A stretch of DNA of 64,000 nucleotides from Paraburkholderia bannensis NBRC 103871 (GCF_000685015.1 NZ_BAYA01000022.1:1-64000); one strand, 5' to 3'. Counted from the stretch's first letter, positions 1 through 8,899 are shown. Program-made: numbers and translations. The notes: generated by a model not told the origin, from the letters alone.

Positions 1-45
1 TAGCGGGAAATAAAACCGCCCGCCCCCGGCAAGCACATCAACCGA

Positions 46-822
46 TCACTTGTTCTTGAACGCCGGCTTGCGCTTTTCGACGAACGCGGCCATGCCTTCC
101 TTCTGGTCTTCCGTCGCGAACAGCGAATGGAACATGCGACGCTCGAAGTGGACGCCTTCGGCGAGCGTTGTCTCATATGCGCGGTTCACCGCTTCCTTGG
201 CCATCATGACCGCCGGAAGCGAGTATTCGCTGATCGTCGTCGCGGCGGCGATCGCGTCGTTGAGCAGATCCGCCGCCGGAATCACGCGCGACACCAGCCC
301 CGCGCGCTCCGCTTCCGCCGCATCCATCATGCGCGCCGTCAGGCACAGATCCATCGCCTTCGCCTTCGACACGGCGCGCGGCAGACGCTGCGTCCCGCCA
401 GCCCCCGGAATAACGCCCAGCTTGATCTCTGGCTGGCCGAACTTTGCCGTATCCGCCGCAAAAATCATGTCGCACATCATCGCCAATTCACAGCCGCCGC
501 CCAGCGCGAAGCCGGCGACCGCCGCGATGATCGGCTTGCGGATCGAGCGGATCGTCTCCCAGTTACGCGTGATGTAGTCACCCTTATAGACATCCATGAA
601 GCTGTAGGTCGCCATCATGCCAATGTCGGCGCCCGCAGCGAACGCCTTCTCGCTACCCGTGATGACGATTGCGCCGATGTCTTCGTCCGCGTCAAACGCC
701 TTCAGCGCCGCGCCCAGTTCGTCCATTAGCGCATCGTTCAGCGCGTTGAGCGCTTTCGGGCGATTCAAGGTGATCAAGCCGACTTTGCCGCGCGTCTCAA
801 CCAGGATGTTTTCGTACCCCAT
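46..822 (-). CDS. paaF: enoyl-CoA hydratase PaaF (2,3-dehydroadipyl-CoA hydratase)
   Basis: Crotonase-fold protein of 258 aa, the usual family length. It is expected to hydrate 2,3-dehydroadipyl-CoA late in phenylacetate breakdown. Visible features are the N-terminal strand VGLITLNRPKALNALN, the oxyanion-hole stretch AAVAGFALGGGCELAMMCD and the GVIPGAGGTQRLPR segment with the catalytic glutamate region typical of true hydratases. The start is the ATG at 822, preceded by a GGAGG ribosome site; an in-frame ATG 15 bases upstream is less well placed. It is divergent from the paaN-to-paaK block and probably shares its control region. The specific paaF role is inferred from context; a fatty-acid beta-oxidation hydratase would look much the same. 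Confidence 0.85.
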   Translation of the reverse strand: MGYENILVETRGKVGLITLNRPKALNALNDALMDELGAALKAFDADEDIGAIVITGSEKAFAAGADIGMMATYSFMDVYKGDYITRNWETIRSIRKPIIAAVAGFALGGGCELAMMCDMIFAADTAKFGQPEIKLGVIPGAGGTQRLPRAVSKAKAMDLCLTARMMDAAEAERAGLVSRVIPAADLLNDAIAAATTISEYSLPAVMMAKEAVNRAYETTLAEGVHFERRMFHSLFATEDQKEGMAAFVEKRKPAFKNK

Positions 823-898
823 ACGTCCTCCGTCCATCTAAAGAAAGTCCCCAAAAAAATTTTTCACGCCGTACTTTGACTAATGCTAACATTTGCCA

Positions 899-912
899 AC
901 CAACCGGTCGGT
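899..912. promoter_or_regulatory. putative TetR/PaaR-type operator between paaF and paaN
   Basis: ACCAACCGGTCGGT is a near-perfect 14 bp inverted repeat with one mismatched pair. It lies in the 139 bp divergent gap between the paaF and paaN starts. Its half sites (ACCG/CGGT) resemble sites used by TetR-family regulators such as PaaR, which controls phenylacetate genes in Burkholderia. No experimental site can be confirmed from sequence alone. Confidence 0.45.
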
Positions 913-961
913 CAATTAATTGGCGCGGGCCTCTACTCACCTCTCAATTCAAAGTCGAGCC

Positions 962-2662
962 ATGACACATCCGTTGTTCGCCAAGCACGAAGGCCAGCTG
1001 CTGAAAGCGTTGGCCGCCATCGAGACGCGCGGTTACTGGAGCCCGTTCGCCGAAATGCCGAGCCCCAAAGTGTACGGGGAAACCGCCAGCGCAGACGGTG
1101 AAGCCGCTTTCAAGGCGCATCTCGACCGCACCTTCGCACTCGACCAGCCGTCCACCGGCGAAGCCGTCGGCAGCGAAGCGTCGCCGTTCGGTTTTGCACT
1201 TGGCGCACGCTATCCGAAATCGACGCCCGATCAATTGATCGACGCCGCTCAGAAGGCACAACGCGACTGGCGCGCAGCTGGCCCGCGAGCGTGGGTCGGC
1301 GTGAGCCTGGAGATTCTCGAACGTCTGAACCGCGCAAGCTTCGAAATTGCGTTCAGCGTGATGCACACGACCGGCCAGGCCTTCATGATGGCCTTCCAGG
1401 CAGGCGGCCCGCACGCGCAGGATCGCGCGCTGGAAGCCGTCACCTACGCATGGGATCAGCTGCGCCGCATTCCCGCCGACGCTCATTGGGAAAAGCCGCA
1501 AGGCAAAAACCCAGCGCTTGCGATGCAAAAGCGCTTTACCGTCGTGCCGCGTGGCGCCGGTCTCGTGCTCGGCTGCTGCACGTTCCCGACATGGAACGGT
1601 TATCCCGGCCTGTTCGCCGACCTCGCGACAGGCAACACCGTGATCGTCAAGCCGCACCCCGGCGCGATCCTGCCGCTCGCCATTACCGTACGCATTGCAC
1701 GTGACGTGCTGCGTGAAGCCGGTTTCGATCCGAACGTCGTGACGCTTCTGGCCACCGATCCCAACGACGGTGCACTCGTCCAGCAACTCGCGCTGCGCCC
1801 CGAAATCAAGCTGATCGATTTCACCGGCAGCACCCAAAACGGCGACTGGCTCGAACGTCACGCGCATCAGGCACAGGTCTACACCGAGAAAGCCGGCGTG
1901 AACCAGATCGTGATTGATTCCGTGGCTGACCTGAAAGCGGCTGCACGCAACATCGCATTCTCGCTCTCGCTCTACTCGGGCCAGATGTGCACCGCGCCCC
2001 AGAACATCTATGTACCGCGCGACGGCATCCAGACCGCCGATGGCCACATGAGTTTCGAAGCCGTCGCGCAGGCGATCGCCGGTGCCGTCACGAAGTTCGT
2101 GGCCGATCCCGCCCGCGCCGTGGAAGTGCTCGGAGCAATCCAGAACGACGGCGTCACCGCCCGCATCGACGAAGCCCGCAAGCTGGGCGCCGTGCTTGCT
2201 GACAGCCAGACGCTCGAACACCCGCAATTCCCCGCTGCGCGCGTGCGCACCCCACTCGTGCTCTCGCTCGACGCAGCACGCGACGCGGCCTCGTTCACGC
2301 GCGAATGGTTCGGCCCGATCTCGTTCGTGATCGCCACTGATTCGACCGCGCAATCGCTCGAACTGGCCGGCGCGACCGCCCGCGACCACGGCGCGCTCAC
2401 GCTGTCCGTCTACAGCACGAGCGACGATGTGATCGAAGCCGCTCACGACGCCGCGATCACTGGCGGCGTGGCGCTCTCGATCAATCTGACGGGTGGCGTG
2501 TTCGTTAACCAGTCGGCGGCTTTCTCGGATTTCCACGGTACTGGCGCCAATCCCGCCGCCAATGCCGCGCTGGCTGACGCCGCTTTCGTGGCGAACCGCT
2601 TCCGCGTGGTTCAGAGCCGCGTTCATGTTGAACCGAAAGCGACCCCGGCGGCAGTCAGCTGA
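962..2662 (+). CDS. paaN: phenylacetate degradation aldehyde dehydrogenase PaaN
   Basis: Protein of 566 aa of the aldehyde dehydrogenase superfamily. It has the nucleotide-binding segment around VIVKPHPGAILPLA, the FTGST loop and a catalytic cysteine in SGQMCTAPQN at about residue 343. In the paa pathway this family oxidises the ring-opened semialdehyde-CoA. The protein has no C-terminal MaoC-type hydratase domain, so it matches the single-domain PaaN type and not the fused E. coli PaaZ; a separate oxepin-CoA hydrolase would be needed. The start is the ATG at 962, inside a longer TTG-initiated frame. It is first in the plus-strand paaN-paaJ-paaG-paaI-paaK block. Confidence 0.88.
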   Translation: MTHPLFAKHEGQLLKALAAIETRGYWSPFAEMPSPKVYGETASADGEAAFKAHLDRTFALDQPSTGEAVGSEASPFGFALGARYPKSTPDQLIDAAQKAQRDWRAAGPRAWVGVSLEILERLNRASFEIAFSVMHTTGQAFMMAFQAGGPHAQDRALEAVTYAWDQLRRIPADAHWEKPQGKNPALAMQKRFTVVPRGAGLVLGCCTFPTWNGYPGLFADLATGNTVIVKPHPGAILPLAITVRIARDVLREAGFDPNVVTLLATDPNDGALVQQLALRPEIKLIDFTGSTQNGDWLERHAHQAQVYTEKAGVNQIVIDSVADLKAAARNIAFSLSLYSGQMCTAPQNIYVPRDGIQTADGHMSFEAVAQAIAGAVTKFVADPARAVEVLGAIQNDGVTARIDEARKLGAVLADSQTLEHPQFPAARVRTPLVLSLDAARDAASFTREWFGPISFVIATDSTAQSLELAGATARDHGALTLSVYSTSDDVIEAAHDAAITGGVALSINLTGGVFVNQSAAFSDFHGTGANPAANAALADAAFVANRFRVVQSRVHVEPKATPAAVS

Positions 2663-2759
2663 ACGGCCTATGCCGTTTGGCCGAATGGCGCACGAATCCC
2701 CTTCCCTCTAGCATGACCGGCACGAGTGCATTTCCGCGCTCGTGCCGCAGGAATCCGAG

Positions 2760-3962
2760 ATGACCGAAGCCTATATCTGTGATGCGATTCGCACTCCGTT
2801 CGGCCGCTACGGCGGCGCCCTCAAGGACGTGCGCGCCGACGACCTCGGCGCCGTGCCGATTCGCGCGCTGATCGAGCGCAATCCCGACGTGGACTGGCGC
2901 GCGCTCGACGACGTTCTTTACGGCTGCGCGAACCAGGCCGGCGAGGACAACCGTAACGTCGCACGCATGTCCGCGTTGCTCGCCGGCCTGCCGGCAGACG
3001 CGCCTGGCGCTACGCTCAACCGCCTGTGCGGATCGGGCCTCGACGCCGTCGGCAGCGCCGCGCGCGCAATCAAGGCGGGCGAAGCGCATCTGATGATCGC
3101 CGGCGGCGTCGAAAGCATGACGCGCGCTCCGTTCGTCATGGGCAAAGCCGCGTCGGCGTTTTCGCGCGAATCTGCCATTTATGACACCACCATCGGCTGG
3201 CGTTTCGTCAACAAGCTGATGAAGCAGCAATACGGCGTCGATTCCATGCCGGAAACCGCCGAAAACGTCGCCGTCGATTTCAACATCAGCCGCGCCGATC
3301 AGGACGCGTTCGCGCTGCGCAGCCAGCAGAAGGCCGCTCGCGCGCAACGGGACGGCACGCTCGCGCAGGAAATCGTGCCGGTCGAAATCGCACAGAAAAA
3401 GGGCGATCCCGTGCGCGTGACGCTCGATGAGCACCCGCGTGAAACGTCGCTCGAAGCACTCGGCAAGCTCAAAAGTGTGGTGAAGCCGGATGGCACCGTG
3501 ACCGCTGGCAATGCCTCTGGCGTGAACGACGGCGCTTGCGCGCTGCTGCTCGCAAGCGATGCGGCCGCCAGCCAGTACGGCCTGCGCCGCCGCGCGCGGG
3601 TGCTCGGCATGGCAACGGCCGGCGTCGAGCCGCGCATCATGGGCTTCGGCCCCGCGCCCGCCACGCAGAAGCTGCTCAAACAACTCGGCATGACGCTCGA
3701 CCAGTTCGACGTGATTGAGCTCAATGAGGCTTTCGCGTCGCAAGGGCTTGCGGTGCTACGCGCGCTCGGCGTCGCCGACGACGATGCACGCGTGAATCCA
3801 AACGGCGGCGCGATTGCGCTGGGTCACCCTCTCGGCGCGTCGGGCGCGCGGCTCGTGACCACGGCGCTGCATCAACTCGAACGCACGCAAGGTCGCTACG
3901 CGCTTTGCACAATGTGCATCGGCGTCGGCCAGGGCATTGCGCTAGCAATCGAGCGCGTCTAA
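2760..3962 (+). CDS. paaJ: 3-oxoadipyl-CoA thiolase PaaJ/PcaF
   Basis: Thiolase of 400 aa, full family length. The nucleophilic Cys90 sits in LNRLCGSGLDAVGSA. The C-terminal motifs are NEAFASQGLAV, NPNGGAIALGHPLGASGAR and the second cysteine in CTMCIGVGQG. In this pathway it cleaves 3-oxoadipyl-CoA to succinyl-CoA and acetyl-CoA, and probably 3-oxo-5,6-dehydrosuberyl-CoA as well. The ATG at 2760 gives the conserved N-terminus MTEAYICDAIRTPFGRYGG. It lies about 100 bp after paaN and 67 bp before paaG, in line with one operon. A protocatechuate-pathway PcaF cannot be told apart by sequence, but context favours paaJ. Confidence 0.9.
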   Translation: MTEAYICDAIRTPFGRYGGALKDVRADDLGAVPIRALIERNPDVDWRALDDVLYGCANQAGEDNRNVARMSALLAGLPADAPGATLNRLCGSGLDAVGSAARAIKAGEAHLMIAGGVESMTRAPFVMGKAASAFSRESAIYDTTIGWRFVNKLMKQQYGVDSMPETAENVAVDFNISRADQDAFALRSQQKAARAQRDGTLAQEIVPVEIAQKKGDPVRVTLDEHPRETSLEALGKLKSVVKPDGTVTAGNASGVNDGACALLLASDAAASQYGLRRRARVLGMATAGVEPRIMGFGPAPATQKLLKQLGMTLDQFDVIELNEAFASQGLAVLRALGVADDDARVNPNGGAIALGHPLGASGARLVTTALHQLERTQGRYALCTMCIGVGQGIALAIERV

Positions 3963-4029
3963 CGACGCAACGCATTAAAGAGCGAGTCTGCGCAGACAGC
4001 CTTGCATCGGATGAGACAGGAGACACGCA

Positions 4030-4821
4030 ATGCCTTTTGAAACGATCCGCGTCGATATCGACACTTCCACGCGCGTGGCCACGATCACGCTGAACCGCCC
4101 GGATAAGCTCAACAGCTTCACGCGCACGATGCACGGCGAACTTGCCCACGCGCTCGACGAAGTGGAAAACGCCGGTGCGCGCGCACTCGTGCTGACCGGC
4201 GCGGGCCGGGGCTTCTGCGCGGGCCAGGATCTCGCCGACCTCGATTTCACGCCGGGTGCGATGACCGATCTCGGCGACCTGATCGACGCGCATTTCAATC
4301 CGCTCATCAAGCGCCTGCAAGCGCTGCCGATGCCCGTGATCGCCGCCGTCAACGGTACGGCGGCCGGTGCAGGCGCGAATCTCGCACTCGCCTGCGATCT
4401 CGTGGTGGCCGCGCGCTCCGCAAGCTTCATTCAGGCGTTCGTGAAAATTGGTCTGGTGCCGGATTCGGGCGGCACCTGGTTCCTGCCGAAACGCGTGGGC
4501 ATGGCGCGCGCACTCGGCCTCGCGATGACCGGCGACAAACTCAGCGCTGAAAAAGCCGAGAGCTGGGGGCTCGTCTGGCAGGTGACCGACGACGCAGAAC
4601 TCGCTGCCACGGCTAACGCACTCGCAGCGCAGCTGGCGAAGCAGCCCACTCGCGCGATTGTCGCTACGCGCGAAGCGCTGCGCGCATCGGCAACCAATAC
4701 GCTCGGCCAGCAGCTCGATCTCGAACGCGATCTGCAGCGCGAACTGGGCAACTCGCACGATTACGCCGAAGGCGTGCAAGCCTTCATCGAAAAGCGCGCA
4801 CCGCGCTTCGAGGGCCGCTGA
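4030..4821 (+). CDS. paaG: 1,2-epoxyphenylacetyl-CoA isomerase PaaG
   Basis: Crotonase-fold enzyme of 263 aa. It is expected to isomerise the ring-1,2-epoxide of phenylacetyl-CoA to oxepin-CoA. Visible features are the N-terminal VATITLNRPDKLNSFTRTM, the oxyanion-hole stretch AAVNGTAAGAGANLALACD and GLVPDSGGTWFLPKRVG. The last has an Asp where true hydratases have a catalytic Glu region, as expected for the isomerase branch. It is the second crotonase of the cluster and differs clearly from the divergent paaF. Its stop codon is one base from the paaI start, which suggests translational coupling. Confidence 0.9.
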   Translation: MPFETIRVDIDTSTRVATITLNRPDKLNSFTRTMHGELAHALDEVENAGARALVLTGAGRGFCAGQDLADLDFTPGAMTDLGDLIDAHFNPLIKRLQALPMPVIAAVNGTAAGAGANLALACDLVVAARSASFIQAFVKIGLVPDSGGTWFLPKRVGMARALGLAMTGDKLSAEKAESWGLVWQVTDDAELAATANALAAQLAKQPTRAIVATREALRASATNTLGQQLDLERDLQRELGNSHDYAEGVQAFIEKRAPRFEGR

Positions 4822-4822
4822 T

Positions 4823-5290
4823 ATGTCCACGTCTTCCTCGCTTCGCGCACACGCCGACATGTCGCCCGACGAACTCGCCCGCGCCACCGCGCAGTCCATG
4901 TACGAAGCGGACGGTTGCAGCCGCGCACTCGGCATGAAACTGCTCGACGTGCGCGCCGGTTACGCACGCCTGTCCATGGCCGTGCGCCCCGAGTTTCTCA
5001 ACGGTCACCAGATCTGCCACGGCGGCATGATTTTCACGCTCGCCGATTCGACCTTTGCTTTCGCCTGCAACTCGTACAACGTCAGCACGGTCGCGTCGGG
5101 GTGCTCCATCGAATTCCTGCGCCCGGTTCAACCCGACGACGTACTCACCGCCGAAGCCATCGAACAGGTGCTCTCGGGACGCAACGGCATCTACGACATC
5201 CGGGTGACGAATCGCTCGGGCGAGACCGTGGCCATGTTCCGGGGCAAATCGGCGCAGATCCGCGGCACCGTGATTCCCGTCGAAGAATAA
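4823..5290 (+). CDS. paaI: hydroxyphenylacetyl-CoA thioesterase PaaI
   Basis: Hotdog-fold thioesterase of 155 aa. It hydrolyses dead-end phenylacetyl-CoA derivatives and so rescues coenzyme A. The family signature is visible as NGHQICHGGMIFTLADSTFAFACN followed by the second strand SIEFLRPVQPDD. The ATG at 4823 directly follows the paaG stop; a longer in-frame extension running back into paaG has no homology and is rejected. It lies between paaG and paaK, as in many paa operons. Confidence 0.9.
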   Translation: MSTSSSLRAHADMSPDELARATAQSMYEADGCSRALGMKLLDVRAGYARLSMAVRPEFLNGHQICHGGMIFTLADSTFAFACNSYNVSTVASGCSIEFLRPVQPDDVLTAEAIEQVLSGRNGIYDIRVTNRSGETVAMFRGKSAQIRGTVIPVEE

Positions 5291-5353
5291 GCAAGCCTTG
5301 CGCAAGCGCCAGATTCGCCCCGCATACCATTCTTAAAGCATCCGGAGACATCC

Positions 5354-6652
5354 ATGACAACCACGCTGCCGCTCGAGCCCATCGAAACCGCCAGTCGCGA
5401 TGAACTCGCGGCGCTTCAGCTCGAACGGCTGAAATGGTCGCTCAACCACGCGTACGAGAATTCGCCGGTGTACCGGCGCAAGTTCGACGAAGCAGGCGTC
5501 CATCCGTCCGAACTGAAAACGCTCGCCGATCTCGCGCGCTTTCCGTTCACGACCAAGAAAGACCTGCGCGACAGCTATCCGTTCGGGATGTTCGCGGTGC
5601 CGCAGGAGCAGATTTCGCGTATTCATGCGTCGTCGGGCACGACCGGCAAGCCGACCGTGGTCGGCTACACGGCGAAGGACATCGACACATGGGCGAACCT
5701 GGTGGCGCGTTCGGTGCGCGCGTCGGGCGCGCAGCGCGGCGACAAGGTGCATATCAGCTACGGCTACGGCCTGTTCACGGGCGGCCTCGGCGCACACTAT
5801 GGCGCGGAGCGCGCGGGGCTGACGGTGATTCCGTTCGGCGGCGGCCAGACCGAGAAGCAGGTGCAACTGATCCAGGATTTCCGCCCCGACATCATCATGG
5901 TCACGCCGAGCTACATGCTCGCCATCGCCGATGAAATGGAGCGCCAGGGCATCGATCCAGCGTCGACGTCACTGCGCATCGGCATCTTCGGCGCGGAGCC
6001 TTGGACGAACGACATGCGCACGGCCATCGAAAAGCGCATGGGCATCAAGGCCGTCGACATCTACGGTCTTTCCGAAGTCATGGGCCCGGGCGTGGCGTCC
6101 GAGTGCGCCGAAACCCAGGACGGCCCGACCATCTGGGAAGATCATTTCTACCCGGAGATCATCGATCCGGAAACCGGCGAAGTGCTGCCTGACGGCGAAT
6201 TCGGCGAACTCGTCTTCACGTCGCTCACGAAGGAGGCACTGCCGATCGTGCGTTATCGCACGCGCGACCTGACGCGCCTGCTGCCGGGCACCGCACGGAC
6301 GATGCGTCGCATGGAAAAGATCACGGGGCGTTCCGACGACATGCTCATCATCCGTGGCGTGAACGTGTTCCCGACGCAAATCGAAGAGCTGCTGCTCAAG
6401 CAGCCCGCGCTCGCGCCGCACTATCAGATCGTCCTCACCAAGGAAGGCCCGATGGACGTGATGACGCTGAACTGCGAACCGTGCCCGGAAACGGCGCCCG
6501 ACTACGGCGCGCTCGACGCTGCGGCGAAGGCGCTCGCCTATGACATCAAGGCGCTGATCGGCGTGACGGCGAAAATCAATGTGCTCGACGTGAACGGTAT
6601 CGAGCGCTCGGTCGGCAAGGCTCGCCGCGTGGTCGACAAGCGGCCGAAGTAA
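5354..6652 (+). CDS. paaK: phenylacetate-CoA ligase PaaK
   Basis: AMP-forming ligase of 432 aa that activates phenylacetate to phenylacetyl-CoA, the first step of the pathway. It has the phosphate-binding loop SSGTTGKP at residues 93-100, the YGLSEVMGPGV adenylation motif and the C-terminal TGRSDDMLIIRGVNVFPTQIEE hinge region that marks the PaaK family. A good ATG at 5354 follows a purine-rich stretch. It is the last gene of the block and is followed within 20 bases by a very strong palindromic terminator. Confidence 0.95.
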   Translation: MTTTLPLEPIETASRDELAALQLERLKWSLNHAYENSPVYRRKFDEAGVHPSELKTLADLARFPFTTKKDLRDSYPFGMFAVPQEQISRIHASSGTTGKPTVVGYTAKDIDTWANLVARSVRASGAQRGDKVHISYGYGLFTGGLGAHYGAERAGLTVIPFGGGQTEKQVQLIQDFRPDIIMVTPSYMLAIADEMERQGIDPASTSLRIGIFGAEPWTNDMRTAIEKRMGIKAVDIYGLSEVMGPGVASECAETQDGPTIWEDHFYPEIIDPETGEVLPDGEFGELVFTSLTKEALPIVRYRTRDLTRLLPGTARTMRRMEKITGRSDDMLIIRGVNVFPTQIEELLLKQPALAPHYQIVLTKEGPMDVMTLNCEPCPETAPDYGALDAAAKALAYDIKALIGVTAKINVLDVNGIERSVGKARRVVDKRPK

Positions 6653-6670
6653 GCTCAGCGGAACGTGCCG

Positions 6671-6724
6671 CTCACGACGATGCAAAAAAGCCGGCTTGCG
6701 CCGGCTTTTTTGCATCGTCGTGAG
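6671..6724. terminator. long perfect bidirectional terminator between paaK and mltA
   Basis: Two perfectly complementary 25-base arms (6671-6695 and 6700-6724) flank a TTGC loop. The GC core GCCGGC is followed on both strands by a six-T run, and the pairing continues through and beyond the A/T run. It serves the convergent paaK and mltA transcripts. Confidence 0.93.
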
Positions 6725-6748
6725 CGTCGCGAGATACGTGAGATGCGC

Positions 6749-7897
6749 TCAGGAGTTCGGGAACAGCAGCCACATGCGGCCACCCTGCTTCATCTTCCCC
6801 GCAAGGTCGCCCGCATCGTCGCCGAGTCCCCAGAAGTAGTCGGCGCGCACGCCGCCCTTGATCGCCGTGCCCGTGTCCTGCGCGAATACGAGACGGTTGA
6901 GCGGCGTGTTCGTCAGCGGGCGCGTGGTCGTCAGGAACACCGGCGTGCCGAGCGGGATCGACGATGGATCGACCGCGATCGAGCGCTCCGGCGTAAGCGG
7001 CACACCCAGCGCGCCGATCGGGCCATCGGCGCCGCCTTGCGCCGAGCCTTCGGCAGACGGCATTTCGCGGAAGAACACGAAACGCGGATTGGTGTCGAGC
7101 AGCGCATCCACGCGCGTCGGGTTCGCGCGCGCCCACGCCTTGATGCCCTGCATGGTCGCCTGCGCGGGCGTGAGTTCGCCGCGGTCGAGCAGCCAGCGGC
7201 CAATCGACTTGTACGGCTGGTTATTCGTGCCGCCGAAGCCCACCCGCATCACGCTGCCGTCTTCCATGACGACGCGCCCCGAACCCTGCACCTGGAGAAA
7301 GAACGCCTCGATGGGATCGTCGACCCAGACGAGTTCGTTGCCGTTGAGGATGCCCGCGCGTTCGAGCTGTGCGCGCGCCGGCAGCGCGGAGCCCGCGCGA
7401 TAGCCGGACGGCCAGCGATACAGCGCCGTCTGGTAGATGCCGTGGCGCGTGCGCGAGCCGTGCAGCAGCGGCTCGTAGTAGCCGGTCACGAGGCCGTCGA
7501 GCGTGCCGTCGTTATTGGCGAACTGATACGGCGTGAAGTACGTCTCGAAGAACGTGCGCGCGCCAGAGGCGTCGAGATCGTCGAGTTGCGAGGCTGCCGC
7601 ACAGGCGCGCTGCCAGCGCACTTCACGCGCGAGCCGCGTACAGTTGGCGCGCAGCGCGGCCGTCGCGCCGATCAGCGAATCGTCCTGCCAGCCCGGCACC
7701 TGCTGCCAGGCGACCGGCGTGAGACGCGCCGCGGCGATCTGTCCGGGCAGCGTGGGCGCGCCCTTGGGCGGGGCCGTGCGCACGTAGTTCGAGCCGCCGC
7801 ACGCGGCCAGCAGCGCCGCGAGCGTTGCCGCGCCGACCCAGCCGACGACCTGCCTGCCAAGCTGCACGTTCGCGCGATTTCCGATGAACCGGCGCAT
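6749..7897 (-). CDS. mltA: membrane-bound lytic murein transglycosylase A
   Basis: Lipoprotein of 382 aa (from this start) that cleaves peptidoglycan and forms 1,6-anhydromuropeptides. The N-terminus MRRFIGNRANVQLGRQ plus a hydrophobic run ends in the lipobox LLAACG, so it should be anchored in the outer membrane. The MltA barrel is visible through LDGLVTGYYEPLLHGSR, and the C-terminal 3D domain has the conserved GLGDDAGD aspartates. The start at 7897 has an AGG close upstream and gives the cleanest signal peptide; an ATG at 7927 is the alternative. It is convergent with paaK. Confidence 0.9.
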   Translation of the reverse strand: MRRFIGNRANVQLGRQVVGWVGAATLAALLAACGGSNYVRTAPPKGAPTLPGQIAAARLTPVAWQQVPGWQDDSLIGATAALRANCTRLAREVRWQRACAAASQLDDLDASGARTFFETYFTPYQFANNDGTLDGLVTGYYEPLLHGSRTRHGIYQTALYRWPSGYRAGSALPARAQLERAGILNGNELVWVDDPIEAFFLQVQGSGRVVMEDGSVMRVGFGGTNNQPYKSIGRWLLDRGELTPAQATMQGIKAWARANPTRVDALLDTNPRFVFFREMPSAEGSAQGGADGPIGALGVPLTPERSIAVDPSSIPLGTPVFLTTTRPLTNTPLNRLVFAQDTGTAIKGGVRADYFWGLGDDAGDLAGKMKQGGRMWLLFPNS

Positions 7898-7988
7898 CAA
7901 CCTACGCGCCGCCGTTAATTCCGACATCAGGCCGGAAGCGCGCGCCAATTCTGGCGCACAATCTGCGTTGTTTTCGATGGAAGCCGCC

Positions 7989-8126
7989 ATGTCTGATCTG
8001 CTCGACGAATACCCGATGCTCATGTTTGGGCTGGAAGCGCTGATCGCGCTGTTCCTGCTAATTTTCATCGTTGTGTGGACCGCGTCGGGCAGGAAAAAGC
8101 GAGCCCCGCACAACCGGCGTGACTAG
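7989..8126 (+). CDS. small single-span membrane protein, unknown function
   Basis: Open frame of 45 codons. It begins MSDLLDEYPMLMFGLEALIA, continues through a strongly hydrophobic helix (about residues 11-31) and ends in a basic tail (GRKKRAPHNRRD). A GGA lies about 10 bases before the ATG. The gene sits in the 300 bp gap between the divergent mltA start and the apaG end. The mix of hydrophobic helix and basic tail looks like a real inner-membrane microprotein, but I cannot name a family. Confidence 0.5.
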   Translation: MSDLLDEYPMLMFGLEALIALFLLIFIVVWTASGRKKRAPHNRRD

Positions 8127-8190
8127 CAGACCCCAAATTCGGGCAACGGTTCAAAACGGTGAACAAGAAGGCGCGCGACAACGCTTCGGT

Positions 8191-8565
8191 TCAGTGAAGC
8201 GTGCGCGGCATACGCAGGACGAACTCGGGAACGGGCGCCTCGAAACGCTCGGCGTCCTCGGCCACGCAGAAGTATTCGCCGCGCATGGTGCCCACGGGCG
8301 TGGCGATCACGGCCCAGCTGGTGTACTCAAACTGCTCGCCGGGTTTGAGCAGCGGTTGATGGCCTACTACGCCCAGGCCCTTCACTTCCTGCACGTGATC
8401 TTCGCTGTCAGTGATGACCCAGTGGCGCGCGATGAGTTGCGCGCTCACCTGCCCCGTGTTGCGAATCGTCAACGTGTAGGCGAACGCATACTGGCGGCGC
8501 TCCGGATCCGATTCTTCGGGCAGGTAGCGGACCTGCGCGGTCACGCTGAATTCGTACTGACTCAT
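8191..8565 (-). CDS. apaG: ApaG domain protein
   Basis: Protein of 124 aa matching the ApaG fibronectin-III-like fold along its whole length. Conserved segments are FAYTLTIRNTGQVSAQLIARHW, the GLGVVGHQPLLKPGE loop and the GTMRGEYFC strand. Mutants of the family affect Co2+/Mg2+ resistance and Ap4A level, but the molecular role is not established. It stands alone on the minus strand, divergent from rpe. Confidence 0.92.
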   Translation of the reverse strand: MSQYEFSVTAQVRYLPEESDPERRQYAFAYTLTIRNTGQVSAQLIARHWVITDSEDHVQEVKGLGVVGHQPLLKPGEQFEYTSWAVIATPVGTMRGEYFCVAEDAERFEAPVPEFVLRMPRTLH

Positions 8566-8899
8566 CCTTGTTCCATATGCCGGGCCTCGCGGCCGGTCAA
8601 ACCTGGTTAAGCGGGCCGCCCGTCATGCGGGGGACATGGAATGGCATTCTGCTTGATGCGCCCGCCCCCCGCAACCCGCAATCCCTAACGAGGCCGGGCC
8701 CGCACAGCCGCCACCGGCGCGGCTCTCGCGCGATCTCGCCGCGACGCGCGCACGACGGCGCCGCACCAGCGCGGTGCACAGGTCGGACTGCGTCCTGGCC
8801 GAATGGCCAACGTTGCCGCAAAACCGCCCACGAGGGCGCAGCCCGCCCCCGCGCTGACGGTAAAATACGATTTTCCCGTCTGTCTTTCCGATTGCCGCC
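8566..8899. other. intergenic gap apaG-rpe
   Basis: A 334 bp, very GC-rich divergent spacer. The only signal I would mark is TAAAAT at 8861-8866, a candidate -10 box for rpe without a good -35. I see no supported gene or RNA. Confidence 0.4.

Noticed and set aside
1..45. Possible terminator of paaF at the left edge
   Set aside because: Only a weak 5 bp GCGGG/CCCGC pairing with no proper U-tract is visible, and the window is cut.
944..2626. Long minus-strand open frame opposite paaN, and similar frames opposite ygiD/APC, trpE, M61 and others
   Set aside because: GC-rich third positions keep antisense frames open. These have no homology, odd composition (very rich in Arg, His, Gly) and lie opposite well-supported genes.
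4658..4822. Longer PaaI start inside paaG
   Set aside because: The extra 55 residues are a frame-shifted reading of paaG. The ATG at 4823 matches the family start.
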